From: Pigmentiphaga humi
Lineage (GTDB): Bacteria; Pseudomonadota; Gammaproteobacteria; Burkholderiales; Burkholderiaceae_B
Assembly: GCF_900606115.1 (NCBI RefSeq)
Contig: NZ_UWPJ01000025.1
Span: forward strand, 1 to 64,000
Reading direction: 5' to 3'
Length of the DNA stretch: 64,000 bases
Positions 29,077 through 37,638 of the stretch are shown here, piece by piece. Under the pieces are notes generated by a model. It was not told where the DNA came from and searched no databases. It saw only the letters and a list, made by a program, of their open reading frames with translations. Every line of letters starts with the position of its first letter. Position 1 is the stretch's first letter. The position numbers and the translations under genes are program-made.

Positions 29077-29526
29077 TCAGCGCGCGGAGGGCGCTCTCTT
29101 CAACGACTGCATCAGCTTGTCGAGCAGGTAATCCAGCGACTCCAGTTCTTCCTGGCTGAAATCGCCGAACATCACCTCCTGTTCGTGGCCGGCGCCGATG
29201 CGGTCGGCTTTCTCCCGGACCTTGCGGCCTTTCGCGGTCAGCGTGAGCTCGAAGGCCCGGGCGTCGCGCGGGCTGATCGTCCGTTCGGCCAGCCCGAGTT
29301 CGATCAGCCGGCTCACCACCTTGGACAACACCGTCTTCTCGATGAAAGTGGCCGCCTGCAGGGCCGACACGCCGATGCCCGGCGCATCGCCGATCTGCCG
29401 CAGCACTCGCAGGTCCCGCACCACCAGCCCGAGCTCCTTGCGGTACAGCTCGTTGACCTGCCGCACCGCCTCGCTCTTGATCATGTCGAGCTTGTAGGTG
29501 AAGTAGGTTTCCAGCTTCTTGGTCAC
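29077..29526 (-). CDS. MarR family transcriptional regulator
   Basis: A 149-residue MarR protein with a helix-turn-helix around ALQAATFIEKTVLSKVVSRL and the wing RTISPRDARAFELTLTAKG. GTG 29526 is preceded by GAGAGAAC; the frame runs on to 29604 without similarity. It is divergent from the M20 amidohydrolase gene, with a strong palindrome between them (29632-29648). It probably represses the amidohydrolase-Bug operon in response to the substrate or product. Confidence 0.87.
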   Translation of the reverse strand: MTKKLETYFTYKLDMIKSEAVRQVNELYRKELGLVVRDLRVLRQIGDAPGIGVSALQAATFIEKTVLSKVVSRLIELGLAERTISPRDARAFELTLTAKGRKVREKADRIGAGHEQEVMFGDFSQEELESLDYLLDKLMQSLKRAPSAR

Positions 29527-29631
29527 GGCGTTCTCTCGCACGGCGGCAGCCCGCCATTGTATGACGCGCGTCGGCCCCGGACGAAGCGCGCTTGCGTTCC
29601 CCATCCCTTCCGGGGTAAATACTTAGTGCAA

Positions 29632-29648
29632 ATTTCAATAGTTGAAAT
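29632..29648. promoter_or_regulatory. Candidate MarR operator
   Basis: ATTTCAATAGTTGAAAT is a perfect inverted repeat with 7-bp arms and a 3-bp centre, 39 bp before the amidohydrolase start and within the divergent promoter. AGTT/AACT-type cores like this are common in MarR operators of aromatic catabolism. Confidence 0.7.
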
Positions 29649-29686
29649 AGCATCCTAATTTACCCAGAAAGAAGCACAGGAACACA

Positions 29687-30838
29687 ATGAATCTCGAGGT
29701 GCCAGACACCCACGCGCACGACATGACCACGTGGCGGCGCGCGATCCACCGCAACCCGGAGCTGGGTTTCGAAGAATACGAAACCGCCGCCTTCGTGGCC
29801 GAACGGCTGCGCGAGTGGGGCATCGAAACCCATACCGGCATAGGCGGCACGGGCGTAGTCGGGGTCATCCGCGGCACGCTCGGCGCAGGCCGCAACGTCG
29901 GCCTGCGCGCCGACATGGACGCCCTGCCCATGCAGGAACAGACCGGCCTGCCCTATCAATCGGCCAAGGCCAACCTGTTCCACGGCTGCGGCCACGACGG
30001 CCATACCGCCATCCTGCTGGGCGTGGCCCGCCACTACGCCAGCCACCGCGACTTCCGCGGCACCCTGCACCTGATCTTCCAGCCCGCCGAAGAAACCCTG
30101 AAGGGCGGCTCGGCCATGATCCGCGACGGATTGTTCGAACGCTTCCCCTGCGACGAGGTCTACGGCCTGCACAACCATCCGCCGCTCGAACCCGGCCGCG
30201 TGGGCGTGCGCAACGGCGCCATCCTGTCGGCCTGCGACCTGTTCCGCATCCGCATCCACGGCGTCGGCGGCCACGCCGCCAGCCCGCACCGGGCCATCGA
30301 CCCGATCATGATCGGCAGCGCGCTGATCCAGAGCATGCAAAGCATCGTCAGCCGATCCGTGGATCCCCTGCAGACCGCCGTCGTCAGCATCTGCCAGTTC
30401 CATGCCGGCACCGCCATCAACATCATCGCCGATCATGCCGTGCTCGAAGGCACCGTGCGCACGCTGGACCACGGCGTACAAACCGACGTGCTCAAGCGCC
30501 TGCGCGAAATCTGCGCCGGTGCCGAGCAGGCCTACCGCTGCCGCATCGAATTCGAACACCTGCAGACCTCGCCCGCGACCATCAACACCGCCGAACAGGC
30601 GCAAGTCGTGCGCGATGCCGCGCGCGCCGTCCTGGGTGAAGCAGGACTGGACCCCGACATCGCGCCGCTGATGGCCTCCGAAGACTTCGCCTACATGCTC
30701 CAGGAAAAGCCCGGCTGCTATTTCTTCCTCGGCAACGGCGGCCACATGTGCCACCACCCCAAGTTCGATTTCAACGACAAGGTGCTCCCCGTGGGCATGT
30801 CGGTCATGGTCGAGATCACGCGCCGCCGACTGGCCTAG
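29687..30838 (+). CDS. M20 family amidohydrolase (hippurate hydrolase-like)
   Basis: A 383-residue dinuclear metal amidohydrolase. Metal-binding features are seen in GLRADMDALP, HGCGHDGHTA and FQPAEE, with a later HNHP and a C-terminal HHPKFDFND. The family removes acyl or aroyl groups from amino acids, as in hippurate to benzoate and glycine, or cleaves IAA conjugates. It is followed 41 bp later by a Bug binding protein on the same strand, so uptake of an N-acyl or N-aroyl amino acid is plausible. The actual substrate is not determinable. Confidence 0.9.
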   Translation: MNLEVPDTHAHDMTTWRRAIHRNPELGFEEYETAAFVAERLREWGIETHTGIGGTGVVGVIRGTLGAGRNVGLRADMDALPMQEQTGLPYQSAKANLFHGCGHDGHTAILLGVARHYASHRDFRGTLHLIFQPAEETLKGGSAMIRDGLFERFPCDEVYGLHNHPPLEPGRVGVRNGAILSACDLFRIRIHGVGGHAASPHRAIDPIMIGSALIQSMQSIVSRSVDPLQTAVVSICQFHAGTAINIIADHAVLEGTVRTLDHGVQTDVLKRLREICAGAEQAYRCRIEFEHLQTSPATINTAEQAQVVRDAARAVLGEAGLDPDIAPLMASEDFAYMLQEKPGCYFFLGNGGHMCHHPKFDFNDKVLPVGMSVMVEITRRRLA

Positions 30839-30879
30839 TCTTCCAACCCGTCAACCACCCATATCCGAAGAAGAACGCC

Positions 30880-31860
30880 ATGCTCACACGCCGCCGTCTC
30901 GCCGCCCCGCTGCTGGGCCTGCTCGCGCTTGCCGCCGCTCCTGTCGGCCACGCCGCCGACGCCTACCCCAGCAAGCCCATCCACGTCATCGTCAACGGCG
31001 CCCCGGGCAGCCTGCCCGACCTGTTCGCCCGTCCCATCGCCGAGAAAATGCGGCAATCCATGGGCCAGGCCGTAGTCATCGACAACCGGCCCGGTGCCGG
31101 CGGCCTGCTGGCCATGACCAACCTGAAGAACAGCGCCGCCGACGGCTACACCCTGGCCATCGTCACCAACGCCCACGCCGTCTGGAACCAGTACCTGTTC
31201 AACAAACTGCCCTACGACCCGCAGGCCGACCTGCAGGCCGTCGCCCCGGTCGCGGTCATCCCCATGGTACTGACCGCCAACCCCGGCCTGCCCGCCAACT
31301 CGCTCCAGGACCTGGTCGCGCTGGCCAAATCCAAGCCCGGCGTACTGAACTACGCCTCCTCCAGCGTGGGTTCGCCCCCGCACGTCCTGTTCGAGATGTT
31401 CAAGCTCCAGACCGGCGCCGACATCCTGCACGTTCCCTTCAAATCCGGCCCCGACGCCCTGAACTCCACCATCGGCGACCGCACCCAGCTCTACCTGGCC
31501 GGCTCCGCCCTGGTCGAACCCCAGATCAAGGACGGCCGCCTGAAAGCCCTGGCCATCGACACCAAAGACCGCCTGCCCAGCCTGCCCAACGTCAAGACCT
31601 TCGACGAGCAAGGCTTCCAGGGCTACGAAAGCACGGTCTGGCTGGGCATCGTCGCCCAGACCGGCGTGCCTAAGGACATCGTGCAGAAACTGAACCGCGA
31701 GATCACCAAGGCGGTCCAGGGCGACGACATGAAAAAACTCTATGCGTCCCACGGCTCCATCGTCTACACCAGCAGCGTCGAGGACTTCGCGGCGCGCATC
31801 AAGGCTGACCACGCGGTTTGGGGGCCGGTGATCAAGAAGGCGAATATTTCGTTGGACTGA
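30880..31860 (+). CDS. Bug/TctC-family periplasmic binding protein
   Basis: A 326-residue tripartite tricarboxylate-type receptor. Residues 1-23 are a signal peptide ending GHAA; the mature start YPSKPIHVIVNGAPGSLPD and the DNRPGAGG block are typical. Bordetella carries very many such orphan receptors. It forms an operon with the M20 amidohydrolase. The usual P(F/W)xxGGxxD segment near the binding site reads NGAPGSLPD here, suggesting a non-tricarboxylate ligand. Confidence 0.92.
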   Translation: MLTRRRLAAPLLGLLALAAAPVGHAADAYPSKPIHVIVNGAPGSLPDLFARPIAEKMRQSMGQAVVIDNRPGAGGLLAMTNLKNSAADGYTLAIVTNAHAVWNQYLFNKLPYDPQADLQAVAPVAVIPMVLTANPGLPANSLQDLVALAKSKPGVLNYASSSVGSPPHVLFEMFKLQTGADILHVPFKSGPDALNSTIGDRTQLYLAGSALVEPQIKDGRLKALAIDTKDRLPSLPNVKTFDEQGFQGYESTVWLGIVAQTGVPKDIVQKLNREITKAVQGDDMKKLYASHGSIVYTSSVEDFAARIKADHAVWGPVIKKANISLD

Positions 31861-31898
31861 TGGCCCTGGGCGCGCTGACGCGCGCCGTCATGAGAAGA

Positions 31899-31919
31899 GC
31901 CAGCCGCCATGCGGCTGGC
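31899..31919. terminator. Bidirectional hairpin between convergent genes
   Basis: GCCAGCCGC-CAT-GCGGCTGGC has a perfect 9-bp stem. It lies 38 bp after the Bug stop and 9 bp from the Rpn-family stop, so it could terminate both. In the minus direction it is followed by TCTTCTC; the plus side lacks a T-run. Confidence 0.7.
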
Positions 31920-31927
31920 CTCCCCAG

Positions 31928-32998
31928 TCAGGCAGCGCCGTGGCGGAATACCTCGTCCAGCGTCCCGGCATCCAGCAGGTTCAAGGCCCAGGTCTCCAGC
32001 TGGGACACGGTGCCGGCGCGCAGTTGTTCGCGGACAGCATCGGGCAGCGGGCCGAACTTGCGAATCAGGAGATTTTCCAGCAGGTGAACCTGGCCTTTCT
32101 GAAGACCCTGCTCGAGGCCTTGTTCCAACCCCTGCGCCATCCCTCGTTCCACTCCGGTGCGCGTGGCATAAGCCAGCGCGGCGGCCTCATCGGCAATCGC
32201 CTTTTCGCGGGCGAAGGCCCGCCAGCGAGCGTCCTCGTCCATGGTGAGCACCTTGAGCCGGCCCAGCGCTTCATGGACCGGTTCGTGGGTGATGTCTTTC
32301 ATCCGGGCTTCCTCCTGGGCGTGCTGCAGGCACGCAACCCATGCCGACAGGGCCGGCGGCAGGCGGCCGAGCCGTTCGGCCTTGCGCAGTTCGATTATAT
32401 GCAGCTGCAGCGTCTCTCCCAGCCGCACCGCGGGTTGGCGCTGGTCGCGCAGCTCGAAGCGCCAATCGGCCTGGTCCGGATCGCCCAGCAGGTCCTGGAC
32501 GAGGAAGTGGATGGCGATGGTGGGCTTGAGGGCGAGGTAATCATGGCCGCGTTCGATCTGCCCCGACAACGCGCGGGCCAGGTAGTAGGCGCTGCGGGCG
32601 GGCCATTGTTCGTAGTGGCGCACCTGCATCTCGATGTTGTAGAGGTGGCCGGCGGTATCGCGGGCGAGCAGGTCCAGGGCGATGGCCTTGCCGTGCAGTT
32701 CGATGGGATCGATGTGCGGGTTCAGGATCCGCTCGACCTGGATCGGCGCCTGGTCGTGGCGCACGGCGTTGATCAGATCAGCCAGCAGGTGCGGGGCGCT
32801 GGTGAACAGGAGCTTGAAGACCAGGTCGTTGCGCAGGTCGAGCAGCGGGCCGGTATAGGGTTGGCTGGCGTGGGGCCGCTCAAGACCCGAGGCGTCCTGG
32901 AGGGAGCCGTAGGGCGGCGTGTCGGGTTCGGACACGCGGCTTCGGAGCGGGCGGACCGGATGCCGCGGATAGGGGAAGGTGCCGTGGAAGCGCTGCAT
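31928..32998 (-). CDS. Rpn family (PD-(D/E)XK) recombination-promoting nuclease / putative transposase
   Basis: A 356-residue protein. The Rpn/PDDEXK_2 signature is visible as LDLRNDLVFKLLF (about 53-65), then LDLLARDTAGHLYNIEMQ (about 108-125), which contains the catalytic D and the E-x-Q motif. Family members are DNA endonucleases that promote recombination; several are toxic, and some encode a small internal product from the C-terminal part. The C-terminal repeats GLEQGLEQGLQKG are typical. ATG 32998 is chosen because it directly abuts a strong 9-bp hairpin. No terminal inverted repeats or IS partner is seen, so this is not an intact transposon. Confidence 0.88.
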   Translation of the reverse strand: MQRFHGTFPYPRHPVRPLRSRVSEPDTPPYGSLQDASGLERPHASQPYTGPLLDLRNDLVFKLLFTSAPHLLADLINAVRHDQAPIQVERILNPHIDPIELHGKAIALDLLARDTAGHLYNIEMQVRHYEQWPARSAYYLARALSGQIERGHDYLALKPTIAIHFLVQDLLGDPDQADWRFELRDQRQPAVRLGETLQLHIIELRKAERLGRLPPALSAWVACLQHAQEEARMKDITHEPVHEALGRLKVLTMDEDARWRAFAREKAIADEAAALAYATRTGVERGMAQGLEQGLEQGLQKGQVHLLENLLIRKFGPLPDAVREQLRAGTVSQLETWALNLLDAGTLDEVFRHGAA

Positions 32999-33029
32999 GG
33001 TGGACTCGCTCGGGGAAAGGGAGTCCACC
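32999..33029 (-). promoter_or_regulatory. Stem-loop abutting the rpn start codon
   Basis: In the minus direction the leader reads GGTGGACTC, a 13-nt loop (33008-33020), then GAGTCCACC and immediately ATG. The 9-bp perfect stem covers the whole region where a ribosome site should be. This predicts tight translational control of the nuclease. Confidence 0.72.
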
Positions 33030-33078
33030 TTAATCCGGCCATCGCATCCGGAAACGCCAGGTGCATGGGTTTGCCCAA

Positions 33079-33117
33079 GCGGATTACTACGCATGGCACG
33101 TAGATCCGCTTCTTTTG
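33079..33117. promoter_or_regulatory. Bulged inverted repeat upstream of rpn
   Basis: GCGGAT-TA-CTACG (33079-33091) pairs with CGTAG-ATCCGC (33099-33109) across a 7-nt loop, giving an 11-bp stem with a 2-nt bulge, followed by TTCTTTTG on the plus strand. It lies between the rpn leader and the SDR stop. It may be an operator, or a terminator for plus-strand transcription. Confidence 0.45.
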
Positions 33118-33183
33118 AAATACTCCCGCAGCCCGCGTACGTCGCTCCGACGGCCGGGCCGAAAATCCGGAAGCCGGCAGAAA

Positions 33184-33966
33184 CTAAACAGGCAGCGAAT
33201 CCACCTTCACCGTGTAGTTCAACGCAAGACGCCCGCCATCCACGTAGACCGTCTGCCCCGTCACGTAATTGGCATCCTCGCTGGCCAGGAACAAGGCCAC
33301 GCTCGCGACCTCGTCCGGGCTCCCCAAGCGCTTCATGGGAATCCGCGACAACACCGTCCGGTAAGCCTCCGGATCATCCGTGATCGTCGCCATGATGTCC
33401 GTCTCGATGCTCCCCGGCCCCAGCGCGTTGACCCGCACCCCGTGCGGGGCCATCGCCAGCGCCATGGACTTGGTCATCTGCCGCACCGCGCCCTTGCTCG
33501 CGCCATACGCCATCTGGTTGGACATCGCCAGTTCCGCCGTCATCGACGACAAGGTAATGATGCTGCCGCCGCGCCCCTGCCGCACCATCGCCTTCGCCGC
33601 GGCCTGCGCCACCAGGAACGTGCCCCGGACGTTCACATTCAGCACGAAATCCAGGTCCTCCAGCTCCAGGTCCAGGAACTCCGCCGCGCGAATCACCCCG
33701 GCATTGCACACGCAGATATCCAGCCCGCCGAATTCGCGCTCGCACAGCGCCACCATCTCGGCCACCTGCGCGGGATCCGTCACGTCGCCGCGCATCGCCT
33801 TGGCCGGGCCGGCCATCTGCGCCAGCGCCTCGGTCTCGACCTTCTCCGCGCGGTCGACCAGCACCACCCGCGCGCCTTCCCGGCTATAACGGCGCGCAAT
33901 GGCCAGGCCGATGCCGCCCGCCGCGCCCGTCACCAGCGCGACCTTGTCCTTCAACCTCGTCGACAC
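33184..33966 (-). CDS. SDR family oxidoreductase
   Basis: A 260-residue classical short-chain dehydrogenase. The cofactor motif TGAAGGIGLAIA, the NAG motif CNAG and the active-site YGASK (with upstream Ser in SSM) are intact. Asp in VLVDRAE suggests NAD preference. GTG 33966 starts one base after the stop of the LivF-type gene, so it is the last gene of the ten-gene extradiol-transporter operon. It probably oxidises an alcohol or ring diol upstream of ring cleavage; this is inferred from context. Confidence 0.9.
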   Translation of the reverse strand: MSTRLKDKVALVTGAAGGIGLAIARRYSREGARVVLVDRAEKVETEALAQMAGPAKAMRGDVTDPAQVAEMVALCEREFGGLDICVCNAGVIRAAEFLDLELEDLDFVLNVNVRGTFLVAQAAAKAMVRQGRGGSIITLSSMTAELAMSNQMAYGASKGAVRQMTKSMALAMAPHGVRVNALGPGSIETDIMATITDDPEAYRTVLSRIPMKRLGSPDEVASVALFLASEDANYVTGQTVYVDGGRLALNYTVKVDSLPV

Positions 33967-33967
33967 C

Positions 33968-34663
33968 CTAGACCCCTACGTATTGCGCGATCAACTCTGG
34001 ACGCGCCGCCAGCTCCGGCGACGAACCTTTCCACACCGTCACCCCCTTGTCGAGGATGAAATTGCGGTCGGACAGGCGCAGCAGCGCCTTGGTGTTCTTG
34101 TCCACCACGATCATCGTCAGCCCTTCTTCCTTGAGCCGCGCCAGCACGCTCCAGATCTCGGCGCGAACGATAGGCGCCAGGCCCTCGGTGGCTTCGTCGA
34201 GCACCAGCAGGCGCGGGTTGGTCATCAGCGCGCGGCCGATGGCCAGCATCTGTTGCTCGCCGCCCGACAGTTGCGTACCCAGGTTGCTGCGGCGCTCCTT
34301 CAGACGCGGGAACAGCTCGTAGATCTTGTCCAGCGTCCACGACGACGCGTCGGTGCGCTTGGCCGTAGCGAGCAGGTTCTCCTCGACCGTCAGGGTCGGG
34401 AAGATCTGCCGGCCCTCCGGCACCAGCGACAAACCCAGGCGGCCGACCCGGTGCGGCGCCAGGCCGTTGAGCTGCTGGCCGTCGAACGAAATCGTGCCCG
34501 CCGCCGGCTTGAGCAGGCCGAACAGGCAATTGATGACCGTCGTGCGGCCCATGCCGTTGCGGCCGATCAGACCGATCACCTCGCCGCGCTTGACCTCCAG
34601 GTCGACATCGAACAACGCCTGGCAGGAGCCGTACTTGGCCGCCAGTCCTTGAATAGAAAGCAT
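33968..34663 (-). CDS. livF: ABC transporter ATP-binding protein, LivF type, with Arg in Walker A
   Basis: A 231-residue ATPase of the branched-chain amino acid/aromatic acid importer class. The signature LSGGEQQMLAIGRAL and Walker B LLVLDEATEGLAP are normal, but the Walker A motif is GRNGMGRTT: the invariant Lys is Arg at residue 40 (codon CGC at 34544-34546). This would be expected to impair nucleotide binding at one of the two sites. ATG 34663 follows GCAGGAGTGCAC; a GTG at 34669 would add two residues. It is adjacent to livG (13 bp) and the SDR gene. Confidence 0.9.
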   Translation of the reverse strand: MLSIQGLAAKYGSCQALFDVDLEVKRGEVIGLIGRNGMGRTTVINCLFGLLKPAAGTISFDGQQLNGLAPHRVGRLGLSLVPEGRQIFPTLTVEENLLATAKRTDASSWTLDKIYELFPRLKERRSNLGTQLSGGEQQMLAIGRALMTNPRLLVLDEATEGLAPIVRAEIWSVLARLKEEGLTMIVVDKNTKALLRLSDRNFILDKGVTVWKGSSPELAARPELIAQYVGV

Positions 34664-34676
34664 GTGCACTCCTGCC

Positions 34677-35432
34677 TCAGGCGTCCGCGTCGTCGCCGAG
34701 GTAGGCGCGACGGACTTCGGGATGGTTGCGGATTTCCTCGATCGAGCCGGTGGCGACGATCTTGCCGTAGACCAGCACGCTGATGCGGTCGGCCAGCGAG
34801 AACACGGCGTTCATATCGTGCTCGATCAGCAGGATGGTGTAGCGGCCCTTGAGCGAACGCAGCAGCTCGATGGCAGCCGCGCCCTCGGCGGCGCTCATGC
34901 CGGCCATGGGCTCGTCCAGCAACAGGATGCGGGGATCGGCGGCCAGCGACATGGCCACCTCCAGCTGCCGGCGCTGGCCGTAGGCCAGGTTGGCGACCAC
35001 GGTGTCGGCCACGTCGGACAGGTGGCACTGCTCGACGATGTCGCGCGCCTTGGCCATCACCTCGCCATAGGCCGACAGCGGCTTCCAGACCGCCCAGCGC
35101 ACGCCCTGCTTGCGCAGCGCGCCCAGGCAGACGTTCTCGATCACCGTGAACGCATCGAAGATGGACGTGATCTGGTAGGAGCGCAGCAGGCCCTTGCCGA
35201 CGCGGTGCTGCACCGGCGTGCCGCCCACCTCCTCGCCGTCCAGGCGGATGCTGCCCTCGTCCGACCGCAGTTCGCCGGTCAGCAGATTGATCAGCGTGGT
35301 CTTGCCGGCGCCGTTGGGCCCGATGATGGCGTGCAGTTCGCCCGGTTCGATGTCCAGCGTGACGCCGTCGGTGGCGCGCAGGCCGCCGAAACGCTTGACC
35401 AGGTCGCGGGTGCTCAGTCCGATGGGGTTCAT
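34677..35432 (-). CDS. livG: ABC transporter ATP-binding protein, LivG type
   Basis: A 251-residue ATPase with a canonical Walker A GPNGAGKTT, Walker B RILLLDEPMAGM and the LivG-type signature LAYGQRRQLEV. It would pair with the LivF-type ATPase below a LivH/LivM permease. The start ATG overlaps the LivM stop by 4 nt. Because its own Walker A is intact, it may carry most ATP hydrolysis if the partner site is impaired. Confidence 0.94.
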   Translation of the reverse strand: MNPIGLSTRDLVKRFGGLRATDGVTLDIEPGELHAIIGPNGAGKTTLINLLTGELRSDEGSIRLDGEEVGGTPVQHRVGKGLLRSYQITSIFDAFTVIENVCLGALRKQGVRWAVWKPLSAYGEVMAKARDIVEQCHLSDVADTVVANLAYGQRRQLEVAMSLAADPRILLLDEPMAGMSAAEGAAAIELLRSLKGRYTILLIEHDMNAVFSLADRISVLVYGKIVATGSIEEIRNHPEVRRAYLGDDADA

Positions 35433-36430
35433 TGCGCTTCTCCCGCGGGAACGGCGACAGGCTTGGCGGCAGCGGGCGCGGCCGGGGCGGCGGGCGCCGG
35501 GCGCAGGCGCTCGAACAGCTTGAAGCCGTTCCTGGTCGCCAGGGCGATCACGACGATGACCGGGCCCATGATCAGCATCCAGTGCTGCGTCAGGCCCTTG
35601 AAGAATTCTTCCATGACCAGGAAGGCAATGGCGCCGAAGATCGGGCCGGTGATGGTGCCCAGGCCGCCGATCACCAGCATGACGATCAGGTCGCCCGACA
35701 CCGGCCACGACATGTAGCTGGGCGAGGCGAAGGCGGTCAGGTTGGCCAGCAGCAGGCCGGCCAGGCCGGTCAGCACGCCCGAGATCACGTAGGCCGCCAG
35801 TTGCACCTTGAACACCGAATAGCCGAAGGCGTTCACGCGGCGCGGGTTGATGTGGGTGGCCTGCAGCACCATCCCGAACGGCGACTTCTTCAGGCGCGCC
35901 AGGAAAATCGTGACCGCCAGCAACACCGCCCAGGCCGCCCAATACACCTCGGTGCTGCCGGTCAGTTCGAACAGGCCAAAGTTGCTGGCCCCGTTGATGT
36001 TCAGGCCGTCGTCGCCGCCGAAGGTGGTCATGCTGACCATCAGGAAATAGAACATCTGGGCGAAAGCCAGCGTGATCATGATGAAGCCGATGCCCGACGT
36101 CCGCAGGCAGACGGTGCCCACCAGCAGCCCCACCAGCCCGCAGACCACCACCGCCGCCAGCAATTGCAGCCAGCCGTTGTCGATGCCGTAGAAGCTCAGG
36201 ATGCCGACCGCGTAGCAGCCCAGGCCGATGAACATCGCATGGCCGAAGCTCACCAGCCCGGCAAATCCGAGCACCAGGTTGAGCGCGCACGCGGCCAGCG
36301 CGTAGACCAGCACGCGGGCGAAGAAAGTGACGTAGAAGGGTTCTCCCAGCGCATTGGCGGCAAAGGGCACGCACGCCAGGAGCAGAAACAGGACCGGGAT
36401 CACCCAGCCCCCGAATTTGACGCGATTCAT
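35429..36430 (-). CDS. livM: ABC transporter permease, LivM type
   Basis: A 333-residue inner-membrane permease with about ten hydrophobic segments. The conserved LNLVLGFAGLVSFGHAMFIGLG block near residue 50 and GGLGTITGPIFGA near residue 250 are typical of LivM. The C-terminus is a short Ala/Pro-rich tail. It sits between livH (22 bp gap) and livG (overlap). Context with ring-cleavage genes suggests import of an aromatic acid rather than leucine. Confidence 0.93.
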   Translation of the reverse strand: MNRVKFGGWVIPVLFLLLACVPFAANALGEPFYVTFFARVLVYALAACALNLVLGFAGLVSFGHAMFIGLGCYAVGILSFYGIDNGWLQLLAAVVVCGLVGLLVGTVCLRTSGIGFIMITLAFAQMFYFLMVSMTTFGGDDGLNINGASNFGLFELTGSTEVYWAAWAVLLAVTIFLARLKKSPFGMVLQATHINPRRVNAFGYSVFKVQLAAYVISGVLTGLAGLLLANLTAFASPSYMSWPVSGDLIVMLVIGGLGTITGPIFGAIAFLVMEEFFKGLTQHWMLIMGPVIVVIALATRNGFKLFERLRPAPAAPAAPAAAKPVAVPAGEAQ

Positions 36431-36452
36431 ATCGTCTACCTTGCAGGACGGG

Positions 36453-37373
36453 TCAGCGCTTGGCGGGCGCGAGGATGCCGTTGGGCCGGAAGGCTAGCAC
36501 CAGGGCCATCAGGATGTAGATCAGCATCGATGCCACGGCCGGTCCGACCGCGTTGGCCGTGGCCGGCTTCATGAACGAACCCAGCATGTGCGGCATGTAG
36601 GCGCGTCCGAGCGTATCGATGATGGCGATGATCATGGCCGCGACCAGTGCGCCGCGGATAGAGCCGATGCCGCCCACCACGATGACCACCAGCGCCAGGA
36701 TCAGCACCGGCTCGCCCATGCCCGACTGCACCGACAGGATGGGACCGGCCAGCGCGCCGGCCAGGCCGGCCAGGCCCGCGCCCAGCATGAACAGCAGCTT
36801 CTTGAGCAGGTCGATGTTCACGCCCAGCACGCTCACCATGGCCGAGTTGCTCGCGCCGGCGCGGATCAGCATGCCGAAGCGCGTCTTCTGGATCAGGTAC
36901 CAGGCGCCCAGCGCGACCAGGATGCCCACCACGATGATCAGGATGCGGTAGACCGGATACTGCGAACCGAACACCGTCACCGCGCCCTCCAGCGCGGACG
37001 GGATCGCCGCGTAGTAGGGCCGGCTGCCGAAGATGACGATGGCCAGCTCGTTGAAGAACATCATCAGGCCGAAGGTCGCCAGCACCTGGTACAGGTGGTC
37101 GTAGCGATACAGCGGTTTGGCCACGAGATGCTCCAGCAGCAGCCCGACCAGCCCCGCCGCCACGATGGCCGCGATGATCGCGAAAACGAAGGAGCCGCTG
37201 GCGTTGTAGGTAGCGGCCCCGATGAACGCCCCGACCATGTACAGCGAACCATGGGCGAGGTTGATGAAATTCATGATGCCGAAGATCAGGGTCAACCCCG
37301 ATGACAGCAGGAACAGCAGCACGCCCAACTGCACACCGTTGAGCAACTGCGACAAAAACAGCGAACTATTCAT
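36453..37373 (-). CDS. livH: ABC transporter permease, LivH type
   Basis: A 306-residue permease beginning with LLNGVQLGVLLFLLSSGLTL, then the LivH block FGIMNFINLAHGSLYMVGAF, and VVVGGIGSIRGALVAA near residue 230. It completes the LivHMGF complex. The gene lies 339 bp downstream of the binding-protein gene; that gap contains a dispersed hairpin element, so expression relative to the binding protein may be reduced. Confidence 0.93.
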   Translation of the reverse strand: MNSSLFLSQLLNGVQLGVLLFLLSSGLTLIFGIMNFINLAHGSLYMVGAFIGAATYNASGSFVFAIIAAIVAAGLVGLLLEHLVAKPLYRYDHLYQVLATFGLMMFFNELAIVIFGSRPYYAAIPSALEGAVTVFGSQYPVYRILIIVVGILVALGAWYLIQKTRFGMLIRAGASNSAMVSVLGVNIDLLKKLLFMLGAGLAGLAGALAGPILSVQSGMGEPVLILALVVIVVGGIGSIRGALVAAMIIAIIDTLGRAYMPHMLGSFMKPATANAVGPAVASMLIYILMALVLAFRPNGILAPAKR

Positions 37374-37638
37374 GGATCATTCCATATACATGTGGCCGAG
37401 CCTTCCCCGCGCATGCGGCCGGCCCACCGAAGTCCTCATGCGAAAACGCGCTCCCCTGCCAAGAAAGCGCGACCGCGAAGACCAGCCCGTCGCACCCGCC
37501 CCCCAGGAACCCCATCGGCGGACCGCAACCGCCAATCCGACATCCGCTGGAGCGGCACCAGCGTAACAACGAAGCAAGACATGCAGAACCCGGGAAACCG
37601 CGCATCCCCCCACAGCATATTGGGGATTGAACCCAGGG
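37374..37638. other. Intergenic region between binding protein and livH
   Basis: This stretch, with the hairpin element to 37712, is the longest gene-free gap in the window. Several short open frames cross it on both strands but none has protein-like composition or a ribosome site. I see no promoter hexamers that stand out and no RNA gene. Confidence 0.6.

Noticed and set aside
31928-32998. Insertion sequence carrying the Rpn-family gene
   Set aside because: No terminal inverted repeats, target duplication or second transposase gene were found.
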